Below, in pieces: positions 48,560 to 59,086 of a DNA stretch of 64,000 nucleotides. Source of the DNA: Brachypodium distachyon (Eukaryota; Streptophyta; Magnoliopsida; Poales; Poaceae); contig NC_016132.3 in assembly GCF_000005505.3 (NCBI RefSeq), positions 23,364,501-23,428,500 on the forward strand, written 5' to 3'. The notes beneath the pieces were generated by a model. It saw only the letters and a list, made by a program, of their open reading frames with translations. It ran no database searches and was not told the origin of the DNA. Within the stretch, counting starts at the first letter, position 1; the number at the start of each line of letters is the position of its first letter. The position numbers and the translations under genes are program-made.

Positions 48560-48678
48560 TTCCCTCTGTTCTCTCCCGCGAGTCCGCTATTCCCCTTTGT
48601 CCTCCCGCTCTTCTCCTCTGTTCTTTGCTGTTCCCGCAAGGAGAGACGAAATCGAAGGTGGCGGATGAAGGCGCGAAG

Positions 48679-49507
48679 ATGACAAACAACAGTGATGCTT
48701 CATCTTCCCAGTCTGCAGTGCAGGTTTGTTCGAATTTGGGGATTAGGGTTTCCGATTTGGGGATTGGGGTTTTCAATTTGGGGATTAGGGTTTCTCGTTT
48801 GGGGATTAGGGTTTCCGAATCGTTGTTTGGGGCAAAATTGGTACGATTTGATGCTTCTGGGCTGATGTTTTCGTAGGAATTTGGCAAAATCCCGATGGAC
48901 GTGGATGATATCGAGTGGTACGGTTGGGAGATGGACTCTGTTGTGAGGTGCCGCTGTGGGCAGATATCAGTTCGAAGGGTTGCATTTGAAGGTTGTTATA
49001 CTGGTCGGCGTTTCATCAGCTGCTGCTATGACGATGAAACGAGATGTGATTTCATCTCATGGTATGATCCAGAATGGCCTCCTACCATGCAAAGGGCTTT
49101 GGAGAAGCTATGGGGCATGGGAGAAGCAAATTCATGCCAAACTCAACTCACTGAAGAACAAGATGCTTGAGGATAAGCTCACAGCAGAGAAAGAAGTGGT
49201 GAAGTTAGAAGGTGAAGTTGACAGTCTGGTAGAGGAGAAGGTGATGCTGGAAGCTGAGAAGGAGATTGCCTTTCAGAAGCTTCAGGAGAAGAAGAAGTGG
49301 ATTATGATTGCACTTAGCTGCAATGTGGCATTAGTTGCAGTCTTGACTTATGTCATTCCACTGAAATTATCATGTAGGTTATGTAACTTGTCTTATGTCA
49401 TTGCACTGTGTCAATCCGTAATGCCAGAACAATGTTGCAGTTCATGTGGTTGTTATGTCAGACAGAAATGGCAGAATTATGTATTCATCTATGATATGAT
49501 GCAATGA
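48679..49507 (+). pseudogene. MULE-borne GRF zinc-finger, coiled-coil, membrane protein (one frame break)
   Basis: Exon 1 48679-48723 (15 codons, Ser-rich), intron 48724-48876 with GT/AG ends, exon 2 from 48877. Residues 40-81 form a GRF-type zinc finger: CRCG at 40-43, GRRFISC at 58-64, C72, and W.DPE at 77-81. A one-base frame change is then needed between about 49105 and 49125 to join a Glu/Lys-rich coiled coil (about 49147-49295) and a hydrophobic segment (WIMIALSCNVALVAVLTYVIPL, ending near 49365). GRF proteins with this C-terminal membrane anchor are numerous in plant genomes and unstudied. The gene lies inside the MULE in the position of mudrB. Residual function is unlikely if the frame break is real. 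Confidence 0.75.
48735..48818 (+). repeat. 4 x 21-bp tandem repeat with telo-box-like core, in the GRF gene intron
   Basis: Units start at 48735, 48756, 48777 and 48798; the consensus begins TTTGGGGATTAGGGTTTC. Units 1, 3 and 4 contain ATTAGGGTTT (telo-box on the other strand: AAACCCTAA) and unit 2 has ATTGGGGTTT. They fill over half of the 153-base intron, directly downstream of the short first exon, a usual place for telo-boxes in plant genes. Confidence 0.9.
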
Positions 49508-49783
49508 CTATTTTCAGCTCATTCCGTGCAAACAAATTGATATGTGACACATAGTATGATGCCAATCACACACAAAATATTGCACAAACATCTCCAGTGC
49601 ATACAAAATGAGGTCTGAAACATACTTGTCCAGTGGCATGGCACTCACACACATAATCCAGCACATACATGTTCACACAAAATGAAGTTCTGTAACACTT
49701 GCATTTAAGTAAATGAAAAGAAGACAACAATCAAGGCTTCTTCTGGTAGTTCCTTCCACTTGCAGTTAAGTATGACCACATCC

Positions 49784-49822
49784 TCCCCCTCCCCCTCCCC
49801 CTCCCTCTCCCTCTCCCTCTGA
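49784..49822 (-). repeat. hexanucleotide repeat coding Gly-Arg tail
   Basis: Successive CCCCCT/CCCTCT units on the plus strand translate on the minus strand to a run of Gly-Arg dipeptides, an RGG-like, nucleic-acid-binding type of tail, at the transposase C terminus. Confidence 0.7.
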
Positions 49823-51716
49823 CTGGCAGTATCTTCTGAACCCTGGTCTGAGAGGAAGAGCCAGCTTCATCATTGTTTCTTCCTCTCCCTCTAAATGGAC
49901 TGGGTGGGGCTGGTGGAGAATCTTCATCAGATGTTGCTGCTTCAAATGATGAGTCAGTGTCATCACAGCTAGAGCCAACTTGATAGCTCTCACCATCTGA
50001 GTCCCATGCTCCTTCTTCTCCTTCTGTTGCTGCAGCTTGTTCTTCAGCTTCAAAGTTTCTCCTGTTTCTCTGCACATGCAATAATTAACGTGGTGTTAAT
50101 TATTAATTATCATTGCAATATGTCATATGTACAGTAAAAGTTCTGAAAAATACCTTGTGAAGCTGCTTTCTAATTGCCAGGTCTGGCCTTAGCTCTTGCC
50201 CACAATGTGTGAACTTATGCCCTTGTAGATGGCAGTTTGAACAAGTGATGGTCGCCATCCTTGCTTTACCTTGGTCATATGCTTTCTCATCTTTGCTTTT
50301 CCTTGTATTTTTCTTCCTCCTCCCTGGATGCCTAGTGAATATTTGTGGGTCTATGTCAGATCCTGGTGTCTTTGTCCAGTCATGTCTCCCTGGCACAGGA
50401 TACATAATAGCAGCAAATGCTTTCTTGTAGGTGTTGATCTTGAAGAACTCACTGACATAGTCCTCAGGCTGTTGTCTGGCTTTGTAGATGGCAGAAATTG
50501 CATGCTTGCATGGCAGCCCTGTAAACTCCCATTTTCTGCATCCACAAGTGTGTTTCTCTAAGACATCTGTGAAGATTATTTGGAAATACCCTCTCAAGAG
50601 CAGTCAGCAGACCCTTCTGCCTATCAGACATTATGGTCCATTTTCCATGTTGTCCTTCTTCACCACCAAGACCGTACTTGAGCTGCTCTAAAAACCAACA
50701 CCAGCTCTGTGTATCTTCTTTGCCAACTACTGCAAAGGCCAGTGGGAACAAGTTGTTGTTACCATCTCTTGCAGAGGCAGCTAAGACTTGAGTTCCAGTG
50801 GTAAGCTTGATGAAGCAACCATCAATGCCTATGAATGGCATCCTTCAAGAAATCCATGTTTCTGTGCATTCAGCATATAGAATAGTCCATGAAATCTGGA
50901 ATTTTTAGGCACAGGTTGATGAATTGTTGTGACTATGCACCTACTTCCAGGATTAGTGTCCATAACAGTTTGTAAGTAGTCTCTAATCCTGATGTATTGT
51001 GCCTTGTGATCCCCTAGCACAATATCTTGTGCCTTTGCCCTTGCCCTGTAGGCCATGATCTTTGTTATCTGCACCCCATGGTCTATCATAACATTGTCCA
51101 TGAAAGTTGACACATTCACTGCAGGGTCACTCCTCACAGCTTGTAGGTATCTTTTGCTCAACCAATCACTGTCAACCCTTATACTTTCTCTAGTAATGCC
51201 ACATGTGTGAGGAAGCTGGAGATGTCTAAGGCAATGGGTATTCTCCTTAGCAATATTTGTTGAGACCATGTAAAAGTTGCATTTATCACTTGATTTGCAA
51301 CTCACAATGACCCTTTCTTTGTCATTTCTCATGTACTTGTAATCCCTGCCGTGGACTATGTGGTAGTTCTTCAAAGCCCTTCTGAACTGATACACATCTA
51401 AGAAGCACATGTCCTCTTTGAATTGTTCATGTGCCTTCTCTTTATCTTCATCATACCAAACCCTGACTGGTCTCTCCTTAGCTCTGCTCTTCTTGGTCTT
51501 CACTTTGACAATAGGAACCTCGTACCCATCATCATCATCTGGACGAGATAAAGGTTTGCAGTCATCACTATCAGCATCACTGATAGTTATCACTTCCTTG
51601 GGTCCTTCTTGACTGGGAAGGATTTGGGGCCGGCTCAGCTGGGACTTCCACTTCTTCTTCCTGACAAATATGTCCTCTACATCTATCTCTTCCTCTAGGT
51701 GATCATCATCTTGTTT

Positions 51717-51895
51717 CTTCTCTGCCTGACTTGCAATTCCTTTTCCCTTCTTATCTAACTGACTTCACTTCTTCTCTGACTGACTTCCCTTCTTCTCTGA
51801 CTGACTTCCTCTCCCCCTCTTCTCTGCCGGACTTCCAATTCCTGTCCCCTTATCTGCCTAACTTCCAATTCCATTCCCCTTCTTCTTTCTCTGAT
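51717..51895 (-). repeat. degenerate minisatellite inside the transposase gene
   Basis: About six units of 21-37 bases, each containing CTG(A/C)(C/T)(T/G)(G/A)ACTTC followed by a C/T-rich tail. This length-variable zone interrupts the coding frame between the N-terminal and DNA-binding parts. Confidence 0.65.
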
Positions 51896-52878
51896 GCTCT
51901 GCATTGACAGTGCCTGCACCTACTTTGTTAACACTCTGCTGAGTTGCCTGAACATCGTCTGCACTGCACTCTAACTTCCTCGTTGCTCTCTTGCTGCCAG
52001 CAGTTGGCACATCATCATAGAATGACTGAAAACTCTTTGATGGAGGTGGTGAATCCAAATGTAACTGTCTCTTCATGATGTGCAAATTAATAGTCTTTGC
52101 ACTCTCAAACAGTTTCACAACTTCATCCATTTTGGCTGAACTGTCAACCAAATCTAGCCCAGCTAACGCATGCTTCTCATCCTTCTCATAATACAGAAAA
52201 TCACTAGTTGAAAATCTGTTGCTTAGCATCAGATTAACCAAGTCCATAAATCTCAAATCTTCTCTTACCACTGTTCTACACTCAACACAACGTCCTTGTG
52301 CAATGAGCTTTAAGACCCAAAAATCATCAGCGAACCTACATCGCATACGAAATTTAGGGCGCAATCAAACCTATGCAAACAAATGCGGACTAACTGTACC
52401 CAAATTACACAAATGTACCAGTCAATTTCCCCAACCCGACACAAAATTGGCAGCGCCAAGCTACACACACAACCAGCGCCAAGCTACACACACATTCCGC
52501 TACAAAATCTGCCAAGAAACAACGAAGAACAGAAGCGGGAGGCCAGAGGGGAACAACGGGAGATAGCGACGCAAACCCTAGATACAGTAAAAAGCAACAA
52601 CGATGATAGCGGGGGCTTACATCTCTATGGTCTGATGCTTCCATGGACTCTACGCACGCGATTCGCCGCCGCCGAGGCCCCCGAGCCGCCGCCGACGTTG
52701 TCGCCGCCCGCTTCCACCTCCATCTCTCGTCTCGCCTTCCGGGTAGGTGGGTTATAGACGAATCATATACTACATACCCACATATTATATGTGGGTATTG
52801 TGAGAGTGACATAACTAATATGTCGTGATTTTTTATCACTAAAAATGAACGGACTGAGCCGAACGCGCCGTCCCGAGC

Positions 52879-53140
52879 GAGCGCAGTTAAGGAACTCCCG
52901 TGTCCCGACCAGCCCGAAGCGCCCGAACCGGCCTAAAAAACCGACCGGTTAAGCCACCCTAAGTAACAGAGACCGACAGGTGGGTTCCCGAGTAAGTTCC
53001 CGTGTTAGCGCCGTTGACAGCCTGATAATGGGTTCTATGATACACTTTTGCCCAATTATCGGGTTTAAGTGGAAAAAAACCAAAAGGTGCAGTTCTATGA
53101 TACGGTTCGTCCTAAACTAGGGGTTCTGTGATATTTACTC
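52879..53140 (-). repeat. right TIR of the MULE
   Basis: Inverted copy of the left TIR. The motif appears as GTTCTGTGATA at 53123 and GTTCTATGATA at 53092 and 53032, spaced 31 and 60 bases. It is the likely promoter side for the transposase gene, by analogy with MuDR. Confidence 0.92.
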
Positions 53141-53149
53141 TTTAATATG

Positions 53150-54180
53150 TCCGGTCTTGCTTGGAGCCTGCTCTTATGTTGGAGAGTCACCGAGGGAACT
53201 GATAGCCAAGAGTATCCCATTTCTATGTCACTCTAGGCTCCCTCAAAGAGAACACTATTTTTTCAATTGTGGAGACATGGATCTCCACTTGAGTTTATTA
53301 AGGGTGCCACATCTTACACGCCTTCTCTTTCCATGAGCTCGACTATTCTATCTTCAGGTCGGTGACATGTGACGGAGTACGTCAACAATGGCTCAAGGGC
53401 CGTGATGTGGTTAACGAGTGTTGCTCCAAGCTTCGTTTCAAAAGGAGATGCCGATGTTGGGAAGGGTGCTGCTGCCGAAAGGTAAGTTTGCCTCTGGATC
53501 TCTGGATCTCAGGTAAGCGGATTGTCATTTCCTCACCATGGTGACAGATGTGATCTAGGGCATGTAAACAACCAAGGATGCTCGCGGATTTATAGCGTTC
53601 CACAACGATTTAGGACATACTCTCCCCGTCCATCTTTACCAGGCATATTACTCGACCACTCTGTCCAACTATAGAAGGCGTATTGATTTGTTTGCCTTGA
53701 AGTACCCATCTTACCCTTGTTTTGGGTCCCACACCTGGACACCTTATTGGGTAGGATAACCAAACAAGCGCCTGAACGAAAAGCAAGCGGGCTATGCGCT
53801 GAGGGGCCGTGGGCAGTTTTGACCAAAAGGTGAGCCTTTGGGGTTGCCTTGGTACCAGCGCAAAAGCAAGGACACCGGTAAAAACAGACGCAGGGAGTAG
53901 AAACTAACAATTAGTGATTATCTAGGGAACTGTGACTGTTTATCCAAAGTAGATCGGCTGCCGAGAAATTAACTGCCAGCGTTTGAAACCGTGCAGAGCG
54001 TGCATTCGCTCTTATAGAACTACACATCCCTGCAATCTTATTATGACATAATGGAGCAAATGAATCAATGTTCAGAAAAGCACTATAGTCACTTATGTAA
54101 TATAACAAGTCGAGGCGCCGATAAAAAAAACCGATTAAAAAAAACAAGTCGAGGCGAGTGCTAGAGCAACAAATTATAGT
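53150..54180. other. no gene recognised
   Basis: Short frames without domains on both strands (for example 53590-53910 minus). No transposon ends were found apart from the MULE target duplication at 53141-53149. Confidence 0.4.
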
Positions 54181-54188
54181 GAAAAATA

Positions 54189-54270
54189 CTCCCCCCATCC
54201 CGAAATAAGTGATGTGGATTTTTATAAACTTTTATGCAAATTCACGCCACTTATTTTAAGACGGAGGGAG
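54189..54270. mobile_element. Stowaway-type MITE
   Basis: TA-flanked; ends CTCCCCCCATCCCGAAATAA and TTATTTTAAGACGGAGGGAG; 82 bases. Confidence 0.85.
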
Positions 54271-54494
54271 TAGCTCGCAGGGTAGATGGACAGAGAGTGA
54301 AAAATAGCTCGCAGGATAATTGGAGCAACAAATCAATGCTTAAGAAAAACGTAGCGCACAATCTACTGCCCCCTATGTTCCTAAATATAAAATGTTCAAG
54401 CTTAGAAAGTCAAACTCCTTAAAGTTTAGCAAAATTTATAGAAAATACTGACATTTATGACTCGAAATTTAGTTTATCAAATCAATCAGTTATA

Positions 54495-54601
54495 CTCCCG
54501 CCATCCCATATTAAAAGACTCAAATTTGCCCCAATATGGATATATATACCAAATAACGTCTAGATACATGTAATATTTCGTCACTTAATATAGGACAAAT
54601 G
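54495..54601. mobile_element. Stowaway MITE
   Basis: TA-flanked; ends CTCCCGCCATCCCATATTAA and TTAATATAGGACAAATGTAG. The internal core ACGTCTAGATACATGTAATA is shared with the MITEs at 56999 and 63312. Confidence 0.85.
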
Positions 54602-54609
54602 TAGTATAT

Positions 54610-55309
54610 CTTCACAATATATTATCTGATATTGTAGGTGTTAATATGTTTTCTATAGATTTAATGAAAATTTATGAAATTCGACTTGGAACGTATATTT
54701 ATATTTAGGAACGTGACGTAGATAGTAGGATTTGTTTTTCGTGCGAATAAAAGTACTCCACTGGTACTAGTAGGCTTACTTATCCAGAGCGGCCACATTT
54801 CCTGCACCATCCACGCACCAGAACGAGAACCTTCTCAGGCAAAACCCAGTACCACTATTTTTTACCTCGCTCATCTTTACCCACAAACACTACACCTAGC
54901 ACAGTGGGCCCCCGACCCCACGTATCAGTGCACACAGTTCGGTGAGTCTTAACTTCAACGTTACTCATGTCGTTGCGCTTCTTTACACTCCACCACGGCA
55001 CACGGCAGTCCTAGATCTAGCGACTCCCCACACAGCCACACTGAGCAGGACATGTAATAAAGCCAATGACATGTGGGCCCCAGTTAGTTTGGGTCCCTAT
55101 CATCATGGACTAAACGAGGACCGCGTATGCGAAACTACTCCAACTAAGTACTGGACCCGCACAGCACGTCCCGAGCACCGAGCTCGTCAACACCCGACTC
55201 CGTCCACTTCGCACCCCCGGGTTGCCGATTCCAAATTCCTACCACTCTCCTCCTGTTCCTGCACCTCCATGCCAAAACCCTAGGGCCGAACCCTCCCCCG
55301 AGGCGCGCC
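54610..55309 (+). promoter_or_regulatory. upstream region of the bZIP gene
   Basis: Roughly 700 bases between the last MITE and the start codon. The proximal 500 bases are CA/CCAC-rich and include CCCCACGTATC near 54915 and a CCAAT at about 55060. I do not see a complete ER-stress element (CCAAT, nine bases, CCACG). The transcription start is not assigned. Confidence 0.3.
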
Positions 55310-58300
55310 ATGGCGGAGCCGGCCCTCCTTGACCCCTCTCCCTTCGACCTCCGCCACTTCCCGCCCTACCTCTTTGACACGGACCTCCACCTCGCGGGCG
55401 ACGACCTCCCGCTGGAAAACTTCGCCGGCGGCGGCGACGGCTGCGACGATCTCGACTTCGACCTGCCCGTTGATTTCTCCGTCGAGGACTTCCTCCTCCG
55501 ATCCCCCGACCGCGGCGACTCCGGCGAGGGCTCCGCCGCCGGATCCGGCCCCACCGGCTCCTCATCCTCTCCCGCCGCCTCCGCCGCCGACTCCGTCGTC
55601 GCCGGTGGCAGCTGCGGGGTCAAGCACGAGGAGTCCGACGAGGGGAGGAGCGGCGCCGCCCCTAACTGGGGCCTGAAGCGGAAGCAGGCGTGTCCCGCCG
55701 TGAGCTCGGACGCGGCAAAGAGCCGCCGATCCGGCGATGGTGAAGTTTCTCCATCGGCGTCGGCGTCGCGGGCAGCCATGGAATCTGACGACGGAGGCAC
55801 GGTCGGCGAGGGAGAGGACACGAGGCGAGCCGCCCGGCTCATACGTAACCGTGAGAGTGCGCAGCTGTCTAGGCAGAGGAAGAAGCGGTACGTTGAGGAG
55901 CTGGAGGAGAAGGTAAAGTCAATGCATTCAGTGATAAATGACCTCAATTCTAAGATCTCCTTCATCGTGGCCGAGAATGCAACACTGCGGCAGCAACTCA
56001 GTAGTGGTGGTGGCAGTTGTCCACCACCGGGGGTGTATCCACCTGCGCCAATGCCTGGCATGCATTTCCCGTGGGTGCCCGGGTATGCCCTGCGGCCTCA
56101 TGGTTCACATGTCCCTCTTGTACCAATCCCCCGGCTAAAGCCGCAGCAGTCCGTGTCTGCAACCAAGGTTACAAAGAAACATGAGAACAAGAAGGCTGTG
56201 GATAGCAAGAGTAAGACCAAAACTAAGAAGGTGGCAAGTGTTAGCCTTATTGGTTTGCTGTTATTTGTGCTCCTATTTGGTGCTTTTGTTCCAGGGTTCA
56301 ATCACAATTTTGGGATGAGAGGAGGGAGTGACAGTACAATGTTTAGGAGTTTTGGTCATCCTCCTGGTAGGGTATTGAGTTTTACTAACCATGGTAAAGG
56401 AACTAAAGGTGGTTCAAACAACAGTGACATGATCGATGTTGATTCCGGAATGATGATGGCGAATGGTGATAGCACTGAGCAGAAGCATGCACCTAACTCA
56501 AGTGAGACCCTGCCAGCTTTGTTGTATGTGCCTAGGAATGGAAAGCATGTTAAGATCAATGGCAATCTGATTATCCATTCTGTTCTTGCAAGCGAGAAAG
56601 CAGTGGCACATACAGCTTCAAAACATAACAATGGTCAGTCGGATATAGATCACAAAGAGACTAGTGTAGCCATAGCTCGGCATCTGTCACTGCCTGGAAA
56701 CAATATGAAACCACAGGAGAAATCCCCGGTAGATGGACCATTGCCACAGTGGTTCCGTGAAGGAATGGCAGGTAAGGGGAGCAATTGCTTACAAATCTTG
56801 GTACTCTTGTTTATTGTGAATTGTGATACTGCAGTTTTGGATTCCATCTAATAACCAGAACTATTATTTCTGTGCCACATTCATGCATTGTGATGTGATA
56901 TATATAAAGAAGGTTCTTGCATTTTTTTGAGTTACTATATGGAGTAGTACGTAATTCTTACTTTTTAACATATATTCATCTCCTCCAGATAACAAATACT
57001 CCCTCTGTCCCATATTAAGTGACTCAAAATTTTCCAAATATGGATGTATCTATGCCTAAAAAGCGTTTAGATACATGTAATATTTCGGCACTTAATATGG
57101 GACGGAGGGAGTATTATGAAGAGAAATATTACCAAGTTAAAAATACAAGTCAAAAGACTGAAGTGAATGTGCATAAATCATAAAGAAGACTATGCATCTT
57201 AGATACAGAATGACATGACTTCATATGCCATCATATATTGTATAACTGTTCAGAAATGGGGTCTCAATCCATGTTTAAGTTTGTCATTGTTCTTCAACGA
57301 GGATCATGAGCTAGCTCAATAAATACTAGTTATAATGTTGCCTTTCATTGTGAAATATCATATATGGTGATTATCTTGTCCAGCTTGACCTGAAAAACGC
57401 CTTGATGCTGAACAAAAACTTATGTGGCAGCACAACCTACATTTATAGGCCTAAAGCCCTATGCTAGCTAACTACTCCCTCTGTTCCATAAAGATTGGCG
57501 TGGCTTTGAACTAGCTCTAATTCAAATTCGTGCCAATCTTTATGGAACGGAGGGAGTACTAGGATTATGACATGTTGTTCGCATATTTAAAACTGAAAGA
57601 GCAAATTTACCTATCTTTCAGAACTCGAATTTCGACTTCAGTCTGCGTTTTTTTCTGTATTATATATACATACTATCGTACCAGTTATTTTTTTTTGGGA
57701 AAATAAGAACTCTGCTAATTTTACCACTGGCTTGTGGACAAACGAATCTGAACTCTTGAGTCTTGAGGATGAACCTCGTGTTCTTCAGTAAATTATTTTG
57801 TGAATGCCACTTATTTTTCTTCACAAGACATCCCTTATCGGAAAATCAGCTTTTTATTGATGCTCCTTGAGTGTTATCGCGCGGTCTCTTACTCTCTGAT
57901 TCCTACATGACAATTTTCAGGGCCTATATTAAACTCTGGAATGTGCAGCGAGGTATTTCAGTTTGACATTTCCACTGCTTCTACCAATTCTGGTGGTGTC
58001 ATACCTGCTTCTCCAATTGTGAACTCCTCGAGTATCAATGCTACACAAAGTATTCCAACTCCGCCTCCTGCTTATCTTGGCAAGCTGAAAAATAGGAGGA
58101 TAATGTATAATGAGGCGATTCCACTCACTGGAAAAACGGTGAACAACACAGAGCCTTTTAACAGAACTTCCGAGAACAGCAAGTTACCTGATAAGAAGCC
58201 ATCATCATCAGTAGTTGTTTCTGTGCTGGCTGATCCCAGGGAGGCTGGTGATGGTGACCGTGATCCAAGGATATCTACCAAATCACTCTCCAGGATATTT

Positions 58301-58387
58301 GTTGTCGTTCTTCTTGATGGTGTCAGATATGTCACATACTCCTGCACTCTTCCTTTCAAGAGTGCCAGCCCTCATCTTGTGAACTAA
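55310..58387 (+). CDS. bZIP17/28-like: ER membrane-tethered bZIP transcription factor, bZIP17/28 class
   Basis: Two exons, 55310-56771 and 57921-58387 (GT/AG, phase 1), encode 642 residues. The acidic N terminus contains the DDLDFDLPVDFSVEDFL activation-type block. The basic region has N180-x7-R188 and the zipper heptads are L198, M205, L212, I219 and L226. A Lys-rich linker precedes one membrane segment at 308-330 (VASVSLIGLLLFVLLFGAFV). The rest would be lumenal, with a site-1-protease-type motif RVLS at 354-357 and possible N-glycosylation sites near the C terminus. Family knowledge: such factors sit in the ER, move to the Golgi on ER or salt stress, are cut by S1P and S2P, and the N-terminal part enters the nucleus. 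Rice OsbZIP39 is probably the close relative (recalled, not checked). The start context GCCATGG is good. Confidence 0.95.
56999..57111. mobile_element. Stowaway MITE in the bZIP intron
   Basis: TA-flanked; ends CTCCCTCTGTCCCATATTAA and TTAATATGGGACGGAGGGAG; 113 bases; carries AAAAAGCGTTTAGATACATG. Confidence 0.93.
57475..57556. mobile_element. Stowaway-type MITE in the bZIP intron
   Basis: TA-flanked; ends CTCCCTCTGTTCCATAAAGA and TCTTTATGGAACGGAGGGAG pair perfectly apart from one or two bases; 82 bases. Confidence 0.9.
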
Positions 58388-59086
58388 CTGATAACCATGG
58401 GGTCAATGCAGTATTATGATGCTTGAGCGACTGGGTAGTCTGCAAAATCTGACGGCCAATAGATTAATATGATGCTATTTCTAACCAAGGACTGAACTTT
58501 CTATACACTCAGCCTGAGTTAATCGAAGGTTTGAAGTGTGTTTAGTGAAGTGTGGTTCTGCAAGTTAAGTTAATGAGTGCAGTTTGTGCTGCTGTGATGA
58601 TCGTGTTCGCATGCTGTACTCTAAACATGTAGCGTCGATGTTATCTTGTACTCTGTACTATCCTACCCCTCGTGGCGGAGTAATACTGTTTGAGGATCTT
58701 GAATATAAAATATACCTATGCAGTTGTCTATCAGCTTCAGATTTGTGTATGTGAGCAGAACTCAGCTTTGTGGACATTTTTCTCAGCGTTGATCTGGATA
58801 AGCTTATCGGGGGTACACTAGGAACGAATTAACTCTTGCAAATTATTCTTGCGAAATGTCATTTTGTAATTTTTTTTTCTCGAATTATGCAGCCGATAAG
58901 AATTTCAATTTACAGATCTTAATGTACGGGAAAAGAAGACGTTACACTGTTACACACGAAAACCCACCAAACAAATGTTTGCTCCCGTATAAAATGACCA
59001 CGGGTGAGACGGTGAGACCAGGCTAAACCCACATTATCCTCAGGGGCTGAACCCCGCTCTCGTTTCCTTCTCCCCCCATATTTGCC
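58388..59086. other. spacer between the bZIP and oxidoreductase genes
   Basis: It holds the bZIP 3' UTR (to perhaps 58720) and the promoter of the next gene in the same direction. No transposon is recognised. The two genes are only 0.7 kb apart, the tightest spacing in the window. Confidence 0.5.

Larger units (their letters stand above)
49731..52346 (-). pseudogene. MURA-type MULE transposase, internally deleted
   Basis: Minus-strand parts in order: an N-terminal region (about 52346-51858), a low-complexity repeat zone, and an acidic linker with the MuDR DNA-binding-type region (about 51593-50830). The MULE catalytic part follows, with FIGIDGCF and WTIMSDRQKG (about 50840-50600). Then come the SWIM finger CGCRKWEFTGLPCKHA (about 50540-50493), the zinc knuckle CSNCHLQGHKFTHC, an intron 50153-50071, and an Asp/Glu/Ser tail ending in Gly-Arg repeats. 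Two defects are clear: a frame break at about 50835 just before the first catalytic Asp, and loss of the stretch that normally joins the second Asp region to the SWIM finger, which removes the third catalytic acid. The true first exon may lie at about 52644-52621 (ATG, then GTAAGC donor), but I could not join it in frame. Confidence 0.87.
48296..53140. mobile_element. Mutator-like element (MULE) with two convergent genes
   Basis: Long terminal inverted repeats (48296-48559 and 52879-53140, about 262-264 bases, starting GAGTAAATATCACAGAACCC) are flanked by a perfect 9-bp duplication TTTAATATG at 48287-48295 and 53141-53149. This is the hallmark of the Mutator superfamily. A GRF zinc-finger gene runs inward from the left TIR on the plus strand. 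A MURA-type transposase gene runs inward from the right TIR on the minus strand. The two are convergent, as mudrB and mudrA are in maize MuDR. Both carry frame damage. Total length is 4,845 bases. Confidence 0.95.

Noticed and set aside
52621..52644. 8-codon first exon of the MURA gene (ATG at 52644, donor GTAAGC)
   Set aside because: Attractive position next to the TIR, but no acceptor joins it in frame to the N-terminal part, so it was not included in the gene span.
54610..55309. ER-stress response element upstream of the bZIP gene
   Set aside because: CCAAT and CCACG-like words are present but not at the required spacing.
55239..56061. Minus-strand and alternative-phase frames over the bZIP exon
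   Set aside because: No domains; explained by high GC3 of the real exon.
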